Shown here piece by piece: positions 1 to 13,180 of a stretch of DNA of 64,000 bases; within the stretch, counting starts at the first letter, position 1, and every line of letters starts with the position of its first letter. Both the position numbers and the translations under genes were made by a program. Under the pieces are notes generated by a model. The model saw only the letters and a program-made list of their open reading frames with translations. It did no database searches and had not been told where the DNA came from. The DNA lies in NCBI GenBank assembly GCA_019722365.1, contig JADFUC010000018.1:1-64000 (forward strand), in the 5' to 3' direction. Source of the stretch: Lithospermum erythrorhizon. Its lineage: Eukaryota > Streptophyta > Magnoliopsida > Boraginales > Boraginaceae.

Positions 1-579
1 TCAGTAGCCGCTTCGTTCGGTTACGTATTGCTCCCGTAAAATGTCACGAAATGTAGATACCTGACATTCAAGATCATTCAATAGTTTTCTCAATCGAGTT
101 ATAAAAGAGATCAAACTATTTATCATTTAAAGAACTTGTTTTGTGGCTAAGAGCAAATATGACATATTAGTGCTTCATGCATCATCACTTTGATTGAATC
201 AAAAATTGAGTATCCTTGTCATGTCATGTGACTTGTTCACTTGAACCAAAGTTCATACAACGGATCAACACGATTGAATCAAGTCTTAAATGTTTGTGGT
301 ATTTAAAGTTTTTATCCTCACATTAGCATTACAACCCGTTGCGACTGGTTGAAGAAGTCACGTTGTAACTTAACTTTGTGTCAACCGAGTCATTCGGTTC
401 TCCTTAACTTAGTTTATTTCACATTATAAGGTTATGCATTTAGTTTGCCCAATGAATGGTGAATAAAATAGGTAAACTAAATATGCCAAACATAATAGGA
501 AATATGTAACTTAAAATAAACAGTGTAGTTCAAAACAATCCATACGTATTTACAAAATGAATTGTAAATATAATACGCG
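1..579. other. Unassigned AT-rich sequence
   Basis: No convincing coding frame, RNA gene or repeat boundary is seen here. It lies next to the LTR-like repeat that starts near 580 and may be part of the same repeat-rich block. Confidence 0.4.
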
Positions 580-2110
580 TCTTGGAAATCTCGCAAAATA
601 TACAAGTATCGAAGATCTATACTTAAATCCAAGCGGCAACAACGCAGCATTTTGAATCCATTTATAATAGTAGGTTATCAACGATTATGTAAAACTACAT
701 AACTTTCTTTGTGTGGATTGCTATTTTCAAGATGCTACCCGAAACTTTATTATCTCAAACAAACGGTTAAGCATGCAATTAAACCAAAAAGTACTTGGAA
801 TGATCATCAAAGCCCACAACGTTGGTAAAATCACTTCAACAGTCCATTGTCATATCTAAAGTGCGAAGCTGTAACACACTGCCGTGTAGTGTGCCCGGAT
901 AATGCAACCGATTTCCACCAGCTTTAAAATTGGCTTGATCATTGCTTAAATTAATTGGTGAGATTAATGTAATAACTTTATTTAACCGTACATGGATAGC
1001 ACATATTCAAGCAACATGCACAACATGAGAAAATAAATAAATAACACACATTTAGGAATATAGATATGACCACTTGGGACTGTGCGTCAACTTTAACAAG
1101 TGCGAGTCTTGTATTAACCCGTGGCGAAACACCGAGTTCTCGAGTGCCGTCTTTGTGGAAATGCTATCTTGATGCCACAGCGGCCGGTACATACTACTAC
1201 TCTAACCCAACTTAGACGGCCGCAGCGAGGGCATGGGTAAATGAATACAGAATAAAGAAATGCGACTCGGCCAATTAAGTTTCTGACATTTCGATACGCG
1301 GGCCGTAAATAAATAAATTAATACATTCGGATCCTCAATGATATAAATTAATCTAAAATACATAATTAACAATTATGAATAACAAAACACTTACAGTGAT
1401 GCGGCGGAGATCTATCGACAAATTCTTTCAAAGCCTCCTTTGAATTCGTGGTTGAGCCGCTTGGTAGCGATGCCTAGTTGGTTCTTGGCGCGGGAGAGGT
1501 TGAATCGTTTGTGTTTGCTAGAACATGGGTTGATTTGGATGAAAAATCAAGAGAATAATTTTCAATTCTTCCGCTTGAGCATTCGGCCATGAGAGAAAAA
1601 TGGAGGAGGCAAAGCTTTTTGTTTTTCATTTCATGAAAACTTATGAAGAAAAACCTAATAAGTTTGCTTATATGTCGAACCTAAAGCCGTGAATAGGCTT
1701 GAGCCGACCGTTAAGTTTAATTAAACCGTTAAGTAAAAATCAAACACTAACGAGTGGTTAATAGTAACTAACAGAGTTACAAGCAGCTCAGCCCAACTAT
1801 CGAATTAATTGATTGACTAATTAGTGAATTCGGGTTCATCGATTTCTATTTTACATTATCGATGTAAAATTCCCCGATTAAAATATTCGTTGATTCTGAT
1901 CGACTCTCGATTTAGCAAATGTAGTTTAATTTCATACATGAAATATAATCAACGTCAGCATTGTGTGTGTGACCTTACAGGCTCGGATAATAGTAACTTG
2001 TATAATAATAATAATAGACCCGATTCACCCCATTATTATAATTAATGAGTAAGATCACATATTCAGCTGTAACCCGCTTAAATTATCGCGGGCAAACTAG
2101 TAATATACAA
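580..2110 (-). repeat. LTR-like repeat, family A, copy 1
   Basis: This stretch matches 2430-5470 in the same order and orientation. Shared blocks include the LTR-like segment around 860-1080 (compare 2820-2990) and the 1850-2000 block (compare 5255-5405), which carries the inverted motif TTTACATTATCGATGTAAA. Read on the minus strand, the better copy looks like an LTR: a TATA box, then a pyrimidine-rich leader, then a GTAAGT-like donor. The lineage is unknown. Strand is inferred from that promoter-like order. It could also be the untranslated part of a larger element. Confidence 0.5.
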
Positions 2111-2429
2111 TTACTAGGTGAGCGCTAAGTTCGGTAATCACATTTAACTTGACCCGGTAAATGAATTGATCACTGATTAATGCCAGCCACGGGCGCCAAG
2201 CAAAGGGAATCGATTCTCGTTGATTTCGACACTATTCTCACGGCGAGAAGCGATCCTCGAGTTTCGAGACCAGTCATCAAAGTTTGAGTTAATTGAGCTT
2301 GCGCTTCTCAAGCGCTGACCGAAGCGAGTTTTAGGTGGATTAAAGGGCCAGTCGGTACACTGATTCACCAAAGGGAATAAAGTATGTAAATAGCCAATGA
2401 TTTAGCAATCCCCATCATTAAGCCAGAAA
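2111..2429. other. Spacer between the two family A repeats
   Basis: This segment lies between the two repeat copies. A short minus-strand open frame exists but has no recognisable protein motif. I see nothing else to support. Confidence 0.35.
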
Positions 2430-3604
2430 CGCTCCACCGAAATAAAATTATAAAGAAATGAAATGCAATCCGAAAATCTCACAAAATGTATTAGTATGCA
2501 AGGAATACTAGATTGAAATTTCAAATGGCAACAGTATGACACATTTTGAAAGGCCGAGCCTTAAGCATTAAGGTTAAGCCCAACCAATTATGTAAACACG
2601 GCCTTAACTCTTGTATTCTTAGCGTACCTCTGAGGATGCTACTTAGGGTATGTCGCGGGCCGCGGCGTTAGTGGAATTCACATTAGCGACCAATGAAACG
2701 ACTATTGCCCGGAATGATCATCGAGCCCAGCGTTAGTGGAAATCGACTGACATGATCGTTGCCGTGCAAATCCGCGATACCGATGCGCTTTGCCATCCCT
2801 TGTCGTACCCGGTGATGCGTGATAAGTTTTCCACGACTTTAAAATTGGTTTGATCTGAGTGCTTAAATTTTATGGTAATTCATATTATTTGATTAATTAT
2901 TTAACGTGTTATGCGACACGTATTCAAGTAATGAACATCATGAAAAATAAAATAAATAATACACATTTAGAATATATGATATGACACAAAATAATAAATA
3001 AGGAAACCTATTGACACTTATCAAGTGGAGTCTTGAATTCTTGACTTTGGAAACTTCGGTGACATGGTGGAATGCCATCTTGTGCCTCCAGCGGTTTGTG
3101 CATTTATTTAATGCTTCAGTAAGAGCGGCCTTGAGGCTTGTGGGAAAAAATAAAATAAATAAAATAAAAGCGACTCAGCGGTCGTGTACAACAGTCATGG
3201 TTCAAAAGCCGTATTTCAAAAATACAACTAGGTCGTGTCCAAATATATACATTTCCGTTCATTTACAATGAGAAACCACGTAAACTATGCGATTTAATAT
3301 GTATTAAATGGAGCAGTTAAGCAACTCATGAATGTCGTTAAGAGAATTTAATGCTATTAAGTATGAAATAAACCGTCATTAATACATAATAAACATGTAC
3401 TTAATATGCAATACGATTATATAATAAAATGGAAATAAACAACATTATGAGGTTGAGATATAAGCTGTCAATTCAATTCAAATACATGATTAAATCGTAT
3501 GGATCTTTAATTTTGATTATACAAATAAAAATCAATAACATAAATTATAATTTAAATGTGATAGGAAATAAATTCAAAAATTAAATCTCGTAATTAAATC
3601 CATG

Positions 3605-3670
3605 ATATATATATATATATATTATTAAATGCATTAATAAACCTATATATATATATATATATATATATAT
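3605..3670. repeat. AT microsatellite (two blocks)
   Basis: Two runs of alternating AT, 3605-3622 and 3643-3670, are separated by a short AT-rich spacer. They sit in the extra segment of repeat copy 2. Confidence 0.9.
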
Positions 3671-5070
3671 TGTGTTCAATAGTTATTCTGATAACTATTT
3701 CATTTATAATAAAGATAAAGCTATGATATTTTATCTAAACATATTTATATTTTAGCTAGAGATTATTCTGGCTGATTATATCATCAAATAAATACATTTA
3801 TAAAAGGATAAATAATGAAAGAGATTATTGAATTAAACTTATTATCATTAAAATTGATAATTACAATTATCATAGCAATAAATGATAATAAATACACAAA
3901 AAAACGAAATTAATAATTTTAAAATGGATTAGGGTTTTGTAACAACAAAATACGACGAAACAATGACAGACTGACTAGACTCCATGGTCTCCGAGTCGAC
4001 ACGTCTTGGGACCCGCTGGTTGAGTGCGTCGGGAGGCAGCGTCAGTGGTGGGCTGGGCGTCCCGTTTGGTGCTTGGACATACTGGAGACGCCCCTTGAGG
4101 TGGCGCCTGTTACAAAAAATTGAAATTTTTCGATTTAATTCAAATATTTGGAAAACAACGATTTGAGGCCTTAAGCATATGAAAAAATTCACCAAATTTT
4201 TACGGATATTCCACGCTATTTTCTTAACGTTTCAGTAGATTTTGTAAAAAAAGGGTAACCAAAATTATTTATATAATAAACATTCGAGAAATCACAAATT
4301 TATTTTGGGACACGTAAACAATAAAATTATGAAATTTTCAAAGATGATTTTATCCTTACGGAATCTGAGAAGAAATTAATTGGAAATTTGAGAACACTTT
4401 ACTTCCGAATCAATAAAAGCGATTTGATTTTAATCAAAAGATGCTTTAAAATCCCTTTCAATTCATGAAACACAAATCTAAATTTAAATCATCAAAATTA
4501 ATAATATGAGGAAATTGAAAACAGTATAACACAAATTTAATCATGAATTAATTTTTCATAACATATATTAGTAGAATTGAGAATATATAATATGAAAATG
4601 GAACATAAATTATTGTTTTATATAACAAATTATATATGAATGTAATGTCGAAATTATACAACTTAAAAGCGTGCTCATGATGCCACTTTGGTAGAGTATG
4701 TAACTTATTCATAATAAAAAATTAAACAAAGCGCAGCAGATCGAATATGTATAATAGCAATTACTGATAAAAATCATCTGAAATAAACTGCATTATGAAT
4801 AAAAGAATACTTACAAAAGATCACGGATGTTCTCGAAACTTAACGCGATTCCTCCTTGAGTCTTTGCACACCAAACTAAAATGCCTTCAGTTGGTTCACG
4901 CTTGAGAAATTAAAGAATCTCGCTTTGATTGGGCTTGCTTAGAATCTCGAATAATTGGATGAGAATTTTAGTCAAACTTGACTTCAAAATTCTAGAGAAA
5001 AATAAGAGAGGCGGCGACTCTTTGGGGAGGATGAAAAATGAAAACTTAGGTTTTCTATTTTCATCTCTTT

Positions 5071-5082
5071 CCTTATATAGCC
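5071..5082 (-). promoter_or_regulatory. Putative TATA box of the family A LTR
   Basis: On the minus strand the sequence reads CTATATAAGG, followed by a purine- and A-rich leader and then a pyrimidine-rich stretch. This is the usual arrangement in a plant LTR promoter. The call rests on sequence form and position only. Confidence 0.4.
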
Positions 5083-5524
5083 CACTTTTGTTTCGCCCGA
5101 ATAGCTCGACTCGTTTGATAAATAAGTTAACTCGTTAAGCCGTTAACTAACTTATTTAGTCGTGTAAGTAACTTAACAAGTTACTAATGAGCTTCCCTCG
5201 TTAAACCTTCAATTGAACTAACAAGTTAATTGATTCGGCTTTATCCAATTTGAATTTTACATTATCGATGTAAAATACTCGATTGGGTATCTCGTTGATT
5301 CAATCGAAGCTCCCTAATTTAAGCAATTGTGATTTAATTCCATACATGAATATAACTTCAGCCTCATTGTATGTGTGTGACACTTACGGGCTCAAATAAT
5401 AGCCATATAATAATATAATTGACCATTAAGATATTATATTGATTATGCATGGGATCTAGCGATACGTAACCCGCGATATTATCGACGCAACCCCTGATAT
5501 CGTAGAAGTTCTTGATATATAAAT

Positions 5525-6505
5525 ACCCGTTAGATAACTTCTCACCTCATTGGATTATATATCTTTGCGTGATCGCAACAACGAATCTTCACGTCAACGC
5601 CTAAACAAACATTCAAAATTATAATTACTACTTTATAATATGCAAATAATGTCGACATAGCACTTCCTTACTTTATCTCGTATTTATCTTTCGTATACAG
5701 CGAAGTTCATTATAGCATTACCCCGAAACTTTAAGTTCATGGCTATCCATTTTTAATGATTGAGGTTCGATTACTAGTTTACAAAGCCATAAAGTTCGAT
5801 ATTAACAGTAATTATCCGTTTAACCATCTTTAATCTCGAGCCATTTTACTACTCAAATCTAAACTTCGCCCAACATATTTCTTTGACAACATAAATCGCG
5901 AAACACCAGAAACAACTATAATAAAGGTCCAAGAACATACTTATACCATTTTAAAACCGTTTTGAAAAAGTCAACTAAAGGTTGTTCGAAAATCAACAGT
6001 CAGGCCTTCATAATTCATGAAATACTCAGCAGGTCTTCGATTTAACTCTAAAATAACTAATTTAAGGATCTAAGAACTTATTATTGCAATTTAAACCGAA
6101 ATAGTAAAAGTCAACTAAAAGTCAACCGAGTTCGAAACATGATAAAACTTGAAAAGGTCGACGCTTTCTTTACCTCGGGAAGATGCGTAATGTTTAGGAG
6201 AATCAATCTTTAAAACCCCGAAATCCGTGCCAAATTGAAGGAGAAAAGTGAAAAAAATCGAAAGGGGGGTTTAGTGTGAGAGTTGTGAATTTTTGACTTT
6301 CCACCGACCCATTTCTTTGGTAATAAGCGACAAAATAGAGATTTTTTAAAACCCAGGTAAAATTCTCGAGAGTTCAAAATTAATGATAAAAAGTAGTTCG
6401 CGTCTAGAAGAAATGTTATTAAAACATTCAACTTTTAAAACATCACATTTTAATAATTTGACATTTAATTATATTTTAAATTTCTCGGGGCGGTTGGCCA
6501 ATCCT
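5525..6505 (-). repeat. 3' LTR of the chromovirus
   Basis: This segment aligns along its length with 10125-10915 plus 13185-13390. Shared landmarks are an AAAGTCAACTAAA-rich zone, the segment reading AAAACTTGAAAAGGTCGAC, and the TTATTAAAACATTCAACTTT zone. On the minus strand it begins next to a polypurine-like stretch and GGGTAGG near 6509, as expected for the 3' LTR of a minus-strand element. Confidence 0.75.
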
Positions 6506-6619
6506 ACCCGCTAATAAAATTTTGCCCCAAAATTCTTCCTTTCAACAATCAGCATCTATGACTATTGGCAACTCCGAGCCGCCCAAAGGAAACCAAAACA
6601 ATTACCCAGTAACGCCTAC

Positions 6620-7020
6620 GTGAGCAGTTGCGGGTATGAAACTCTACGTATCATCCTCAGCGCTCCCAGTCGCCGTCAGCGCGTTGATTCCTCCACCAAA
6701 ACTTTCAATAAGGCCACAGCATTCACCAGCCAGCGCCATTTCGGTCCCGAGAATTTCCACGGTCTGCTCCTGAAACGTGAGGTCTCGCCGAGCTCAGCGT
6801 GCTTGAGCTAAGAATAAACGTCGAGGATATAACTGCCGGTAGAGATACCATGGAACCGTTATGAATCCTCTCCCAAGCTGGAACAGCGTCAAGCGATAAG
6901 CCACGGATCGACTTTTGAATCTCGAGCGGTCAGAAATGCGCGAGGACTCAACTTCTCTTTCCCTCCCAAATCGCGTCGCGCCGCTTCCGGAGATATCTTC
7001 AAGAACACATAGTGCGTGAC
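6620..7020 (-). pseudogene. Chromovirus integrase C-terminus and chromodomain remnant
   Basis: Minus-strand translation at about 6800-7000 keeps the C-terminal integrase pattern of chromoviruses: an RFG-type start, then SVAYRLTL, matching the family's VAYRLALP segment before the conserved 'VHNVFHVSML' block. Between 6620 and 6800, pieces such as ALLKVLVEES (family LVKVLW) followed by a YPQL ending correspond to the chromodomain. The frame changes several times, so no intact protein is encoded. In the intact family this module steers integration toward chromatin marks; here it is a fossil. Confidence 0.7.
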
Positions 7021-7129
7021 CTCGAAAGATAAGTACAACTACTGCGGCGATCGACATACTTTTTCTATACATCTGGTGACCCTCGAGATATTTGTTGTAT
7101 CAACTTTGATGGCTCCAGCGTCAGCCAAC

Positions 7130-7880
7130 TTCCGAGAACCATTTACCTTCTTACTCCCGCTCGTTTCAACCAGCGGAGTCGTGGCTTCCCCGCCCATCTG
7201 ACGCCTCAGGTGCCGTCACCGATGCTAGCATGAAAACATTATTATAAGCGAACTCCGTCTTGGGCAGCTAAATGCGTCCCACGACTCCCGAGAGAGCTTC
7301 GAACCTGAAGCACAAAGCATATCCTCGATGTCGGGTGTCCTGCCGGATTGTCCGTGCATGCGGGGGATGAAAAGATGTGCTGACTCCGCTCACAGTCCCC
7401 GATGCCTCACGAAAATCCCTCGAGAATCTCGAAGTTAATCTCGCGTCGCTTGATAAAGCTTGATCGATACCGGGATCACGTACGACCTCGCGTCGTCGAC
7501 ATAAGTCCTCGCTGAAACTACCGGGCCCGTCGGTAGATACAATAGGTAAGAAATGGGCAGGCTTCGATAGCTTTATCCGCGATCACCCGGATCCGTCATT
7601 TTCGCATCAACACGACCTAGGAAGCCCCAATCTGGTCCATGGTAATATTCTCGCGTCGGCTCGAGAATAGGAAGAGTGCGCAGCGATCGCGGGATACATT
7701 GCTCCGCGCTTCACTGGCGACAAAGCAAACACTTTGCCGCGAACTCTGCGATTTCTCTTCATTCCCGGCCACCCGGTAAATTGACCTCGAATCCTGTACA
7801 TATTTGTGCTCACGAGGATCGTCGCATAAGAGCGTTGTGAGGCACAAGTGAGATCTCTTTCTTGACTCGTCGGAATATGG
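7130..7880 (-). pseudogene. Chromovirus integrase core and zinc-finger remnant
   Basis: On the minus strand, 7640-7870 in mixed frames holds HKYVQD, a PGMKR segment and ENITMD. These correspond to the family's 'KMYQDLK', 'WWPGMKRDI' and 'WENITMDF' blocks at the H2C2 zinc finger and the start of the catalytic core. The homologous region of the second copy (62807-63010) retains GRKCR, the family's 'YGRKCR' block. Stops and frameshifts interrupt the core throughout. Confidence 0.65.
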
Positions 7881-8039
7881 TACCGCATGCTTTTGCCGTC
7901 CGTTACCGGGCTCCAGTCTTGGCCGTGAAATCTACTCTGTCCCCGTTCCTCGGCTACTCTGCGATATTTTGTAGCGCTTTCGTACCATTGCTGCGGCTCG
8001 AGATTAGATCGAAGTATTGGCGAACTTCATATGAAGCGA

Positions 8040-9420
8040 TTATTTCACCATCGTACCAACGTTAGATTAGACTCTCCATTTGTTTTCACTCTCCCTCTGG
8101 ATCTTTGCTTTCCTTTTCATTTCGGTAGCGTAATACCACGTTTACTTCCCCAGGGTGATACTTTCGATAATTAAGCATCATGGTCACTAATGAACTCCGT
8201 CACGCCTGCCCGCACCAGAATTCAATTCCACTGCGTCGGAATCTTGAAACTCTTGTGGTCGGTGAAAATTTGGCATTTAACACCATACAAATAGTGTCTC
8301 CACAATTTCGACTCAAAGACTATTCTTGTAACTTAAGATGCGTGAGTAGGGTAGTGCTACCTCGTGATTCAAAAATTTAATAGAAGCATAAGCAATCGCT
8401 TCCCGATTTCTTATTAAGAGGCAGCATCCTAATCCACAAGGTCACACAGCGTCGTTATAAATTACATAACCTTAACCGAGGTGGTGGTACTAACTCTTTG
8501 GAGGCGGTAGTCAACTTTCCTTGAGCGATGCAGGCAGGTTCTCGCGTCCATTATCCCAAATAAAGGGAGCATCCTTTTCACAGTCGACTTAGTCGTCAGT
8601 CATGATCAAAGAAGTCCGTGATAAACTCTGTAGTAACGGTACAACCCCAAGAAACTCCTCGCCAGTCACGCTCATGGGGCGCTCCCAGTATTCCACGGCC
8701 TCCACGCCGAGGATCGGCAGATACCTACTTGGCTCTTGTAGCCCAGAAGATTGCACGCCGCTTCAACGAGAACTTGCACTTAGAAAGCTTGGCATATAAC
8801 TTGTCTTTGCACCAAGCCTCGAATACAATCCCTTGAAATGTCTACCATTGCTCCCTCTTCTTCACTTTCGAATATATCGAGAATGTCATCGATGAATCTG
8901 AGAAAAATTTATCCGGATACTCCGGAATACCCGATTTATCAAGTCCATAAATATTCTTTGATCGTTTGTCGGAATCAAGCAGGATCGCGTAATTCATAAT
9001 GCCCATGTCGAGATCGGGCGACTTGAATATCGCCTCCTTGATCCTCAGTTGGTGATAACGGACCTCAATCCGATCTTCGAGAGCAACTTTTTGCATCGCT
9101 TGGTAATCAAGCAAATCATCGATTCGGCAAAGGATATCGATTCTTGATGGTTACACCCAGTATTGCACGTAATCAATCGTAAGCCTCGTGAACCTCTTTC
9201 TTCTTTCTGAAGCAGGCGGTGCACCTACGGAGATCGCTCGATTTGATGAACCCGCTTATCCAGCCCGACTCACATGGCCGAGTCACCGAGTCTACTTGAC
9301 TTCATTTGGGGCCATTCGGTATGGTGGAATAGAGACAGTCTTTGTATGGGGAACAGCCTCAATGAAAGGCTTCGATCTATACCGAGGTCGCTGACCAGTA
9401 ATTCCCTCAGAGCTCCACGA
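8040..9420 (-). pseudogene. Chromovirus reverse transcriptase / RNase H remnant
   Basis: The clearest frame is minus-strand 8842-9114, which contains RYHQLRIKEA, matching the RT block 'GYHQLRIKE', followed by a degraded palm and an IYSK segment (family 'ILVYSK'). Further upstream in gene order (about 9270-9420) the PPYRMAP block that opens the RT of this group is visible in another frame. Near 8100-8160 the YHPG segment that ends RNase H is present. Several frameshifts lie between these blocks. Confidence 0.75.
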
Positions 9421-9429
9421 ACTCCACGA

Positions 9430-9665
9430 CAGAACATCCTCAATTTGCTCTCTTGCTCTTGGATCAATCACATGGCGAAAAATCCGCGCCTTGCTGGCAT
9501 CAACCTTGGCCTCGAAGTCGCGATATAAAACTTCGAAGGTAGAATCTTCTTTGTTCCCCTTGAAATGGATATACGTCTCCCGGACTCACGAAGGTAATCT
9601 CGCTGGTAATCAATCCGCAGAATGATGTTTTGCGAACGATCCATTACCCAAAATAAGATCAAAAT
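9430..9665 (-). pseudogene. Chromovirus aspartic protease remnant
   Basis: In a minus-strand frame ending near 9468, changes of frame give pieces resembling FDLILG and a following HHSAD segment, as in the protease C-terminal part ('FDVILGMDWL'). The catalytic DSG motif was not found. Beyond 9665 toward 10110 there is an Arg/Ala-rich low-complexity minus frame with no gag domain, so gag appears mostly lost. Confidence 0.5.
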
Positions 9666-10938
9666 CTACCAGCTCAGGCGAGTAAATCTACGGGTAACAG
9701 CGACAACATATACCCAAGGGCGAATTCCACATATACATGCTTTCGACCGTACCACTACTGGTCGTAATATCAAGTGGACGTGAAGACTTCGCGACATAAA
9801 GGTGAGGCAGCGACAAAACTCGAGAAACAAAAGAATGAACCAAACCAAAAATCAAACAATATTAAAAGCACCGATATCACACACAAGAATAGAGTACGTA
9901 TGCGCGCCTGAGGTATCGCGCCCTGCCGATGGAGTAGCAGCGTAGATAAGCCTCGTCGGCACGGCTCTGGCGCTGCCCTTCTGGCTCCCCTGCGGTCCTC
10001 AATTTCACGCGTCCACAGCCTCCGCGGCCTCAGCGTCCACAGCGGCTCCGCAGATCCTCGGCTCCAGCATAACTTCTGTACTGAGCCCCTTTCTGGCAGA
10101 GTAGCATCCACCATAACCTTTCATTGAGATAGCTACTTCGCCTCATTTAGTTATATATCTTGCGCTCCAATCATGACAACGAATGCCACGATCAGCGCCT
10201 AAACGTTCAAAATTATAATTACTACTTATAACACAAATAGTATCCTGACATGCTGCTTTCGCTACTTTTATCACCGTATTTATGCTCCCCGAAAGTAACC
10301 CAGCGAAAGTTCCGTTATAAACGTTACTGACTTTAAGTTCCTGAAGCTATCCATTTTAATGATTGAGTTCGATTACTAGTTTCTAAAGCCATAAAGTTTT
10401 CCGATATTATGACTAATTATCCATTCTAACCCATCTTTTTAATCTCGAGCCCATTTACTACTTTCCGAATCTAAAAACTTCCTTGACATATTTCTTCAAT
10501 GACTTATAAATCACAATGCTTTTACCCCTCAAGAAACAACTATAATAAAGGTCCAGAACATACCATTTAAAACCGTTTGAAAAAAGTCAGCAAAAAGTCA
10601 ACTCAAAAATCAACTTGAGTCAAACTTCCCATAATTCATGAAATACTGACAATCTTCCAATTTAACTTCCAAACCAACTAATTTAAGGATCTAAGAACTT
10701 ATTATTTATTGCAATTAAAACTAAAATAGTAAAAAGTCAACTAAAAAGTCAACCGTGTTTCAGCGTGATAAAACTTGAAAAGGTCGACCTTTCTTACCTC
10801 GGAAGATGCAGAATGTTAAGGAGAATTGAAAATGATAACGACCACACGAAATCCGTGCCAAGTTGAGGGAGAAAATGAAAAAAAAAATCGAAAGGGGAGG
10901 GGAGAAGATGGGGTCTCGACGAGAAGGGAGGGAGAAGA

Positions 10939-13180
10939 GTGTAACCCGTTCCGTATGTGCATTATTATAATATTAGTTGGGGCTAGAAGTTAAGTTTGCA
11001 TTCGAGGTGTGTTAAACCGGGTAGAAACTAGACCGAAAACAACGAGACCTTCTTGAAATCTAGAAATATCTTTCCACACAACTTCCTTTAATCGTTTCAT
11101 CGTTATCATTTCAGCTGTAACCATCTTCCTTTTTCCCCCCAGGCGAGACTCCCCCCTAAAAATCCCCCAATCTTGATTTTTTTTTTTCATTTTTCTTAGC
11201 GGAATCTTGTTCAAATTCGCTCCATAATCTTGTTCTTCGTCTACCGATGTCATCCCAGGTATGATTTTTATCTTAATCTTGACATTTTGAGCTATAGTTG
11301 ACCCGTTTGTATGGAGTTTGACTTTGTTGACTTTTGAGGGCCAGGGTTTAGACTTTTTAAAATGGTAGAGATGTTCATCCCAAGCTTGGATATTGTGAGT
11401 AGAGGTGATTATGGTTGATTTTAGTGGTTGATATGTGTGAAAGTTTATAGTGACTTTAGGTTGACTTTCCCAAATCGAACTTTAGTTTCAAAAGTATGTT
11501 TATGGACTTTAATGGAATGTTTTTGGGTATGGATTGACTTTTGTGGTTATTTGGTAAGAGATTATGTAATTTTAGTTTGGGTAAGTGAGTAGTATTTAGG
11601 GTTTTTGGAATTTAGGTGGTTAATGATGGATATATTGGTTTAGAAAAGTTGATTTTGGGTTGAATAGAAGTTGTTTAAGGTGTTAGTGTTTGGAGGGAGT
11701 GATGGCCGATGGGTTGGGAAATGTGATGCTTTCGAATTATTTTGTTTATTAGTCGAGACCTTTCGCGTAGTAATCTTTCACCTTAAGTTATAATTGGTAA
11801 CTAAAATGGTTGTTAAGTTGGATAGATAACTAAATAGAGTTATTAATATTGTAGTAAGTAGTAATTATATCTCTCGGGTGTTTTGATTAGGCGTTGAGCG
11901 TGGGAAGAGACACGTGGACTAGTGGCGGTATTTATTGTTTTATTTGGCCAAGGTGAGTATTTATCACTTGGGTGATTAACTACTTGATTACGGATATGTG
12001 TATGTATGTGATTTTGTGTTAAATTATATGTTGAATATGCATTGTGGGTTGAGTTGTTGGGTTGTGTATGTGGTCTCATGAGTCGTATAGGTGTTTTGAG
12101 GTGATGTTGAGTCGTATTAGGAAGAGTTGTATATGAGTTGATGGTGTTTGTTGAGTTGTATTGTCCGGTATTTGTCTTATACACGGTATAAGTGTGAATT
12201 GTTTAGCCGTACCTCGTTACGATTCGGTGATAGCTTATGTCGGCCGGGCATAAGTTTCTCCACTGAGGTTGAGGTTGATTATATGCGCATTAGTTGTAGA
12301 AATCCGGACTTATATTGAGTTGTTTGAGTTGTTGAGTTTTTGAGTTGTTGAGTTATTGTTATTGAGTTGTTGAGTTGATAAAGTTGTTGAGTTGTTGAGT
12401 TGATAAAGTTGTTGAGTTGATAAAGTTGTTGAGTTGATTGTGTTGCTGAGTTGATTAGTTGTTGAGTTGTGATGTCGTCATTGTCAGTTGATAGAGTAAA
12501 GTCGAGTGATTGTTGCGTATTATTGCAGTCTTTCTTGAAATGTACGAATGTTATTGTTGATTGTCATTATTTTGGAATGTTATGCTAGTGACGAATTTAT
12601 GAATATACGAAATGATAATGAAATTGCCAATGACTTTATATTAAGATCATAAGTTGAATAATATTATGTACTACTTATCTATTGTATGCGATATCAACTG
12701 CAGCAGTACCAATGCGTGATTGGAGGTTATTTCATTCTTGAGATATATATTCGCTTTAAGTTTCGCCGAAACTACGCCCCCATTGCTATAGGCGGCAATT
12801 TCATTTACTAGGTTGTGGTGGTGTCGTTCCGTGCTTCGGGCTTGTTCGGGTGATTGTGCTTTAGAGCTTAGGTGAGGCGGGTGGTGATATACGGTCTCGT
12901 TATTTTGTTTGGATTGTAATTCGGTTGTATGCATGCAGTTGTCGTTTTAGATTTAATTTTGTTGTATGTTGATTTTTGTACTTGGGAGATATGTTGTATG
13001 TTGGTTGCTCTTACGTGGTTAGGAATACCCGCGATAGATTATTTTCTTAAAATTATTTTATGCATTGTATATTGTTTTATTGAGTTGTTTTGAGGGCAGG
13101 TGTGCTTTTAAATTTAGTCGTCAATTGGTGACTCGGTATCGAGATTTGGGGCGGTTAACCTCGGGCGTCACGACTGCGGT
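10939..13180 (+). mobile_element. Nested solo LTR, opposite orientation
   Basis: About 2.2 kb inserted within the chromovirus LTR. It starts TGTAACCCG and aligns, as reverse complement, with 59750-61800, the 3' LTR of the second chromovirus copy. Shared blocks include GTTGACTT-rich sequence, TGAGTATTTATC, the hairpin CTTATAC/GTATAAG near 12175, a GAGTTG-rich zone, and the ending GGTTAACCTCGGGCGTCACGA. No coding domain is present, so it is best read as a solo LTR. A clean target-site duplication was not seen. Confidence 0.65.
12310..12475 (+). repeat. GAGTTGTTGAGTT low-complexity repeat
   Basis: Many imperfect tandem copies of GAGTTGTT and GAGTTGATAAAGTTGTT. The related LTR at 59750-62180 carries a sparser, diverged version on the opposite strand near 60620-60780, so the expansion happened inside this LTR family. 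Confidence 0.85.

Larger units (their letters stand above)
2430..5470 (-). repeat. LTR-like repeat, family A, copy 2, interrupted
   Basis: Second copy of the 580-2110 repeat. Matches are clear at 2430-3250 and again at about 4770-5470, so the AT-rich middle (about 3250-4770, including an AT microsatellite) is extra sequence relative to copy 1. The two copies differ by many short insertions and deletions. Read on the minus strand the order is inverted motif, TATA box, leader, then a GTAAGT donor near 4815, as in a plant LTR. Confidence 0.5.

Noticed and set aside
9770..10114. Arg/Ala-rich minus-strand protein
   Set aside because: Low-complexity frame at the internal edge of the chromovirus LTR with no gag domain; not credible as a gene.
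11843..12184. 113-codon minus-strand Thr/Asn-rich protein
   Set aside because: It arises from the reverse of a GAGTTG-rich LTR segment and has no protein features.
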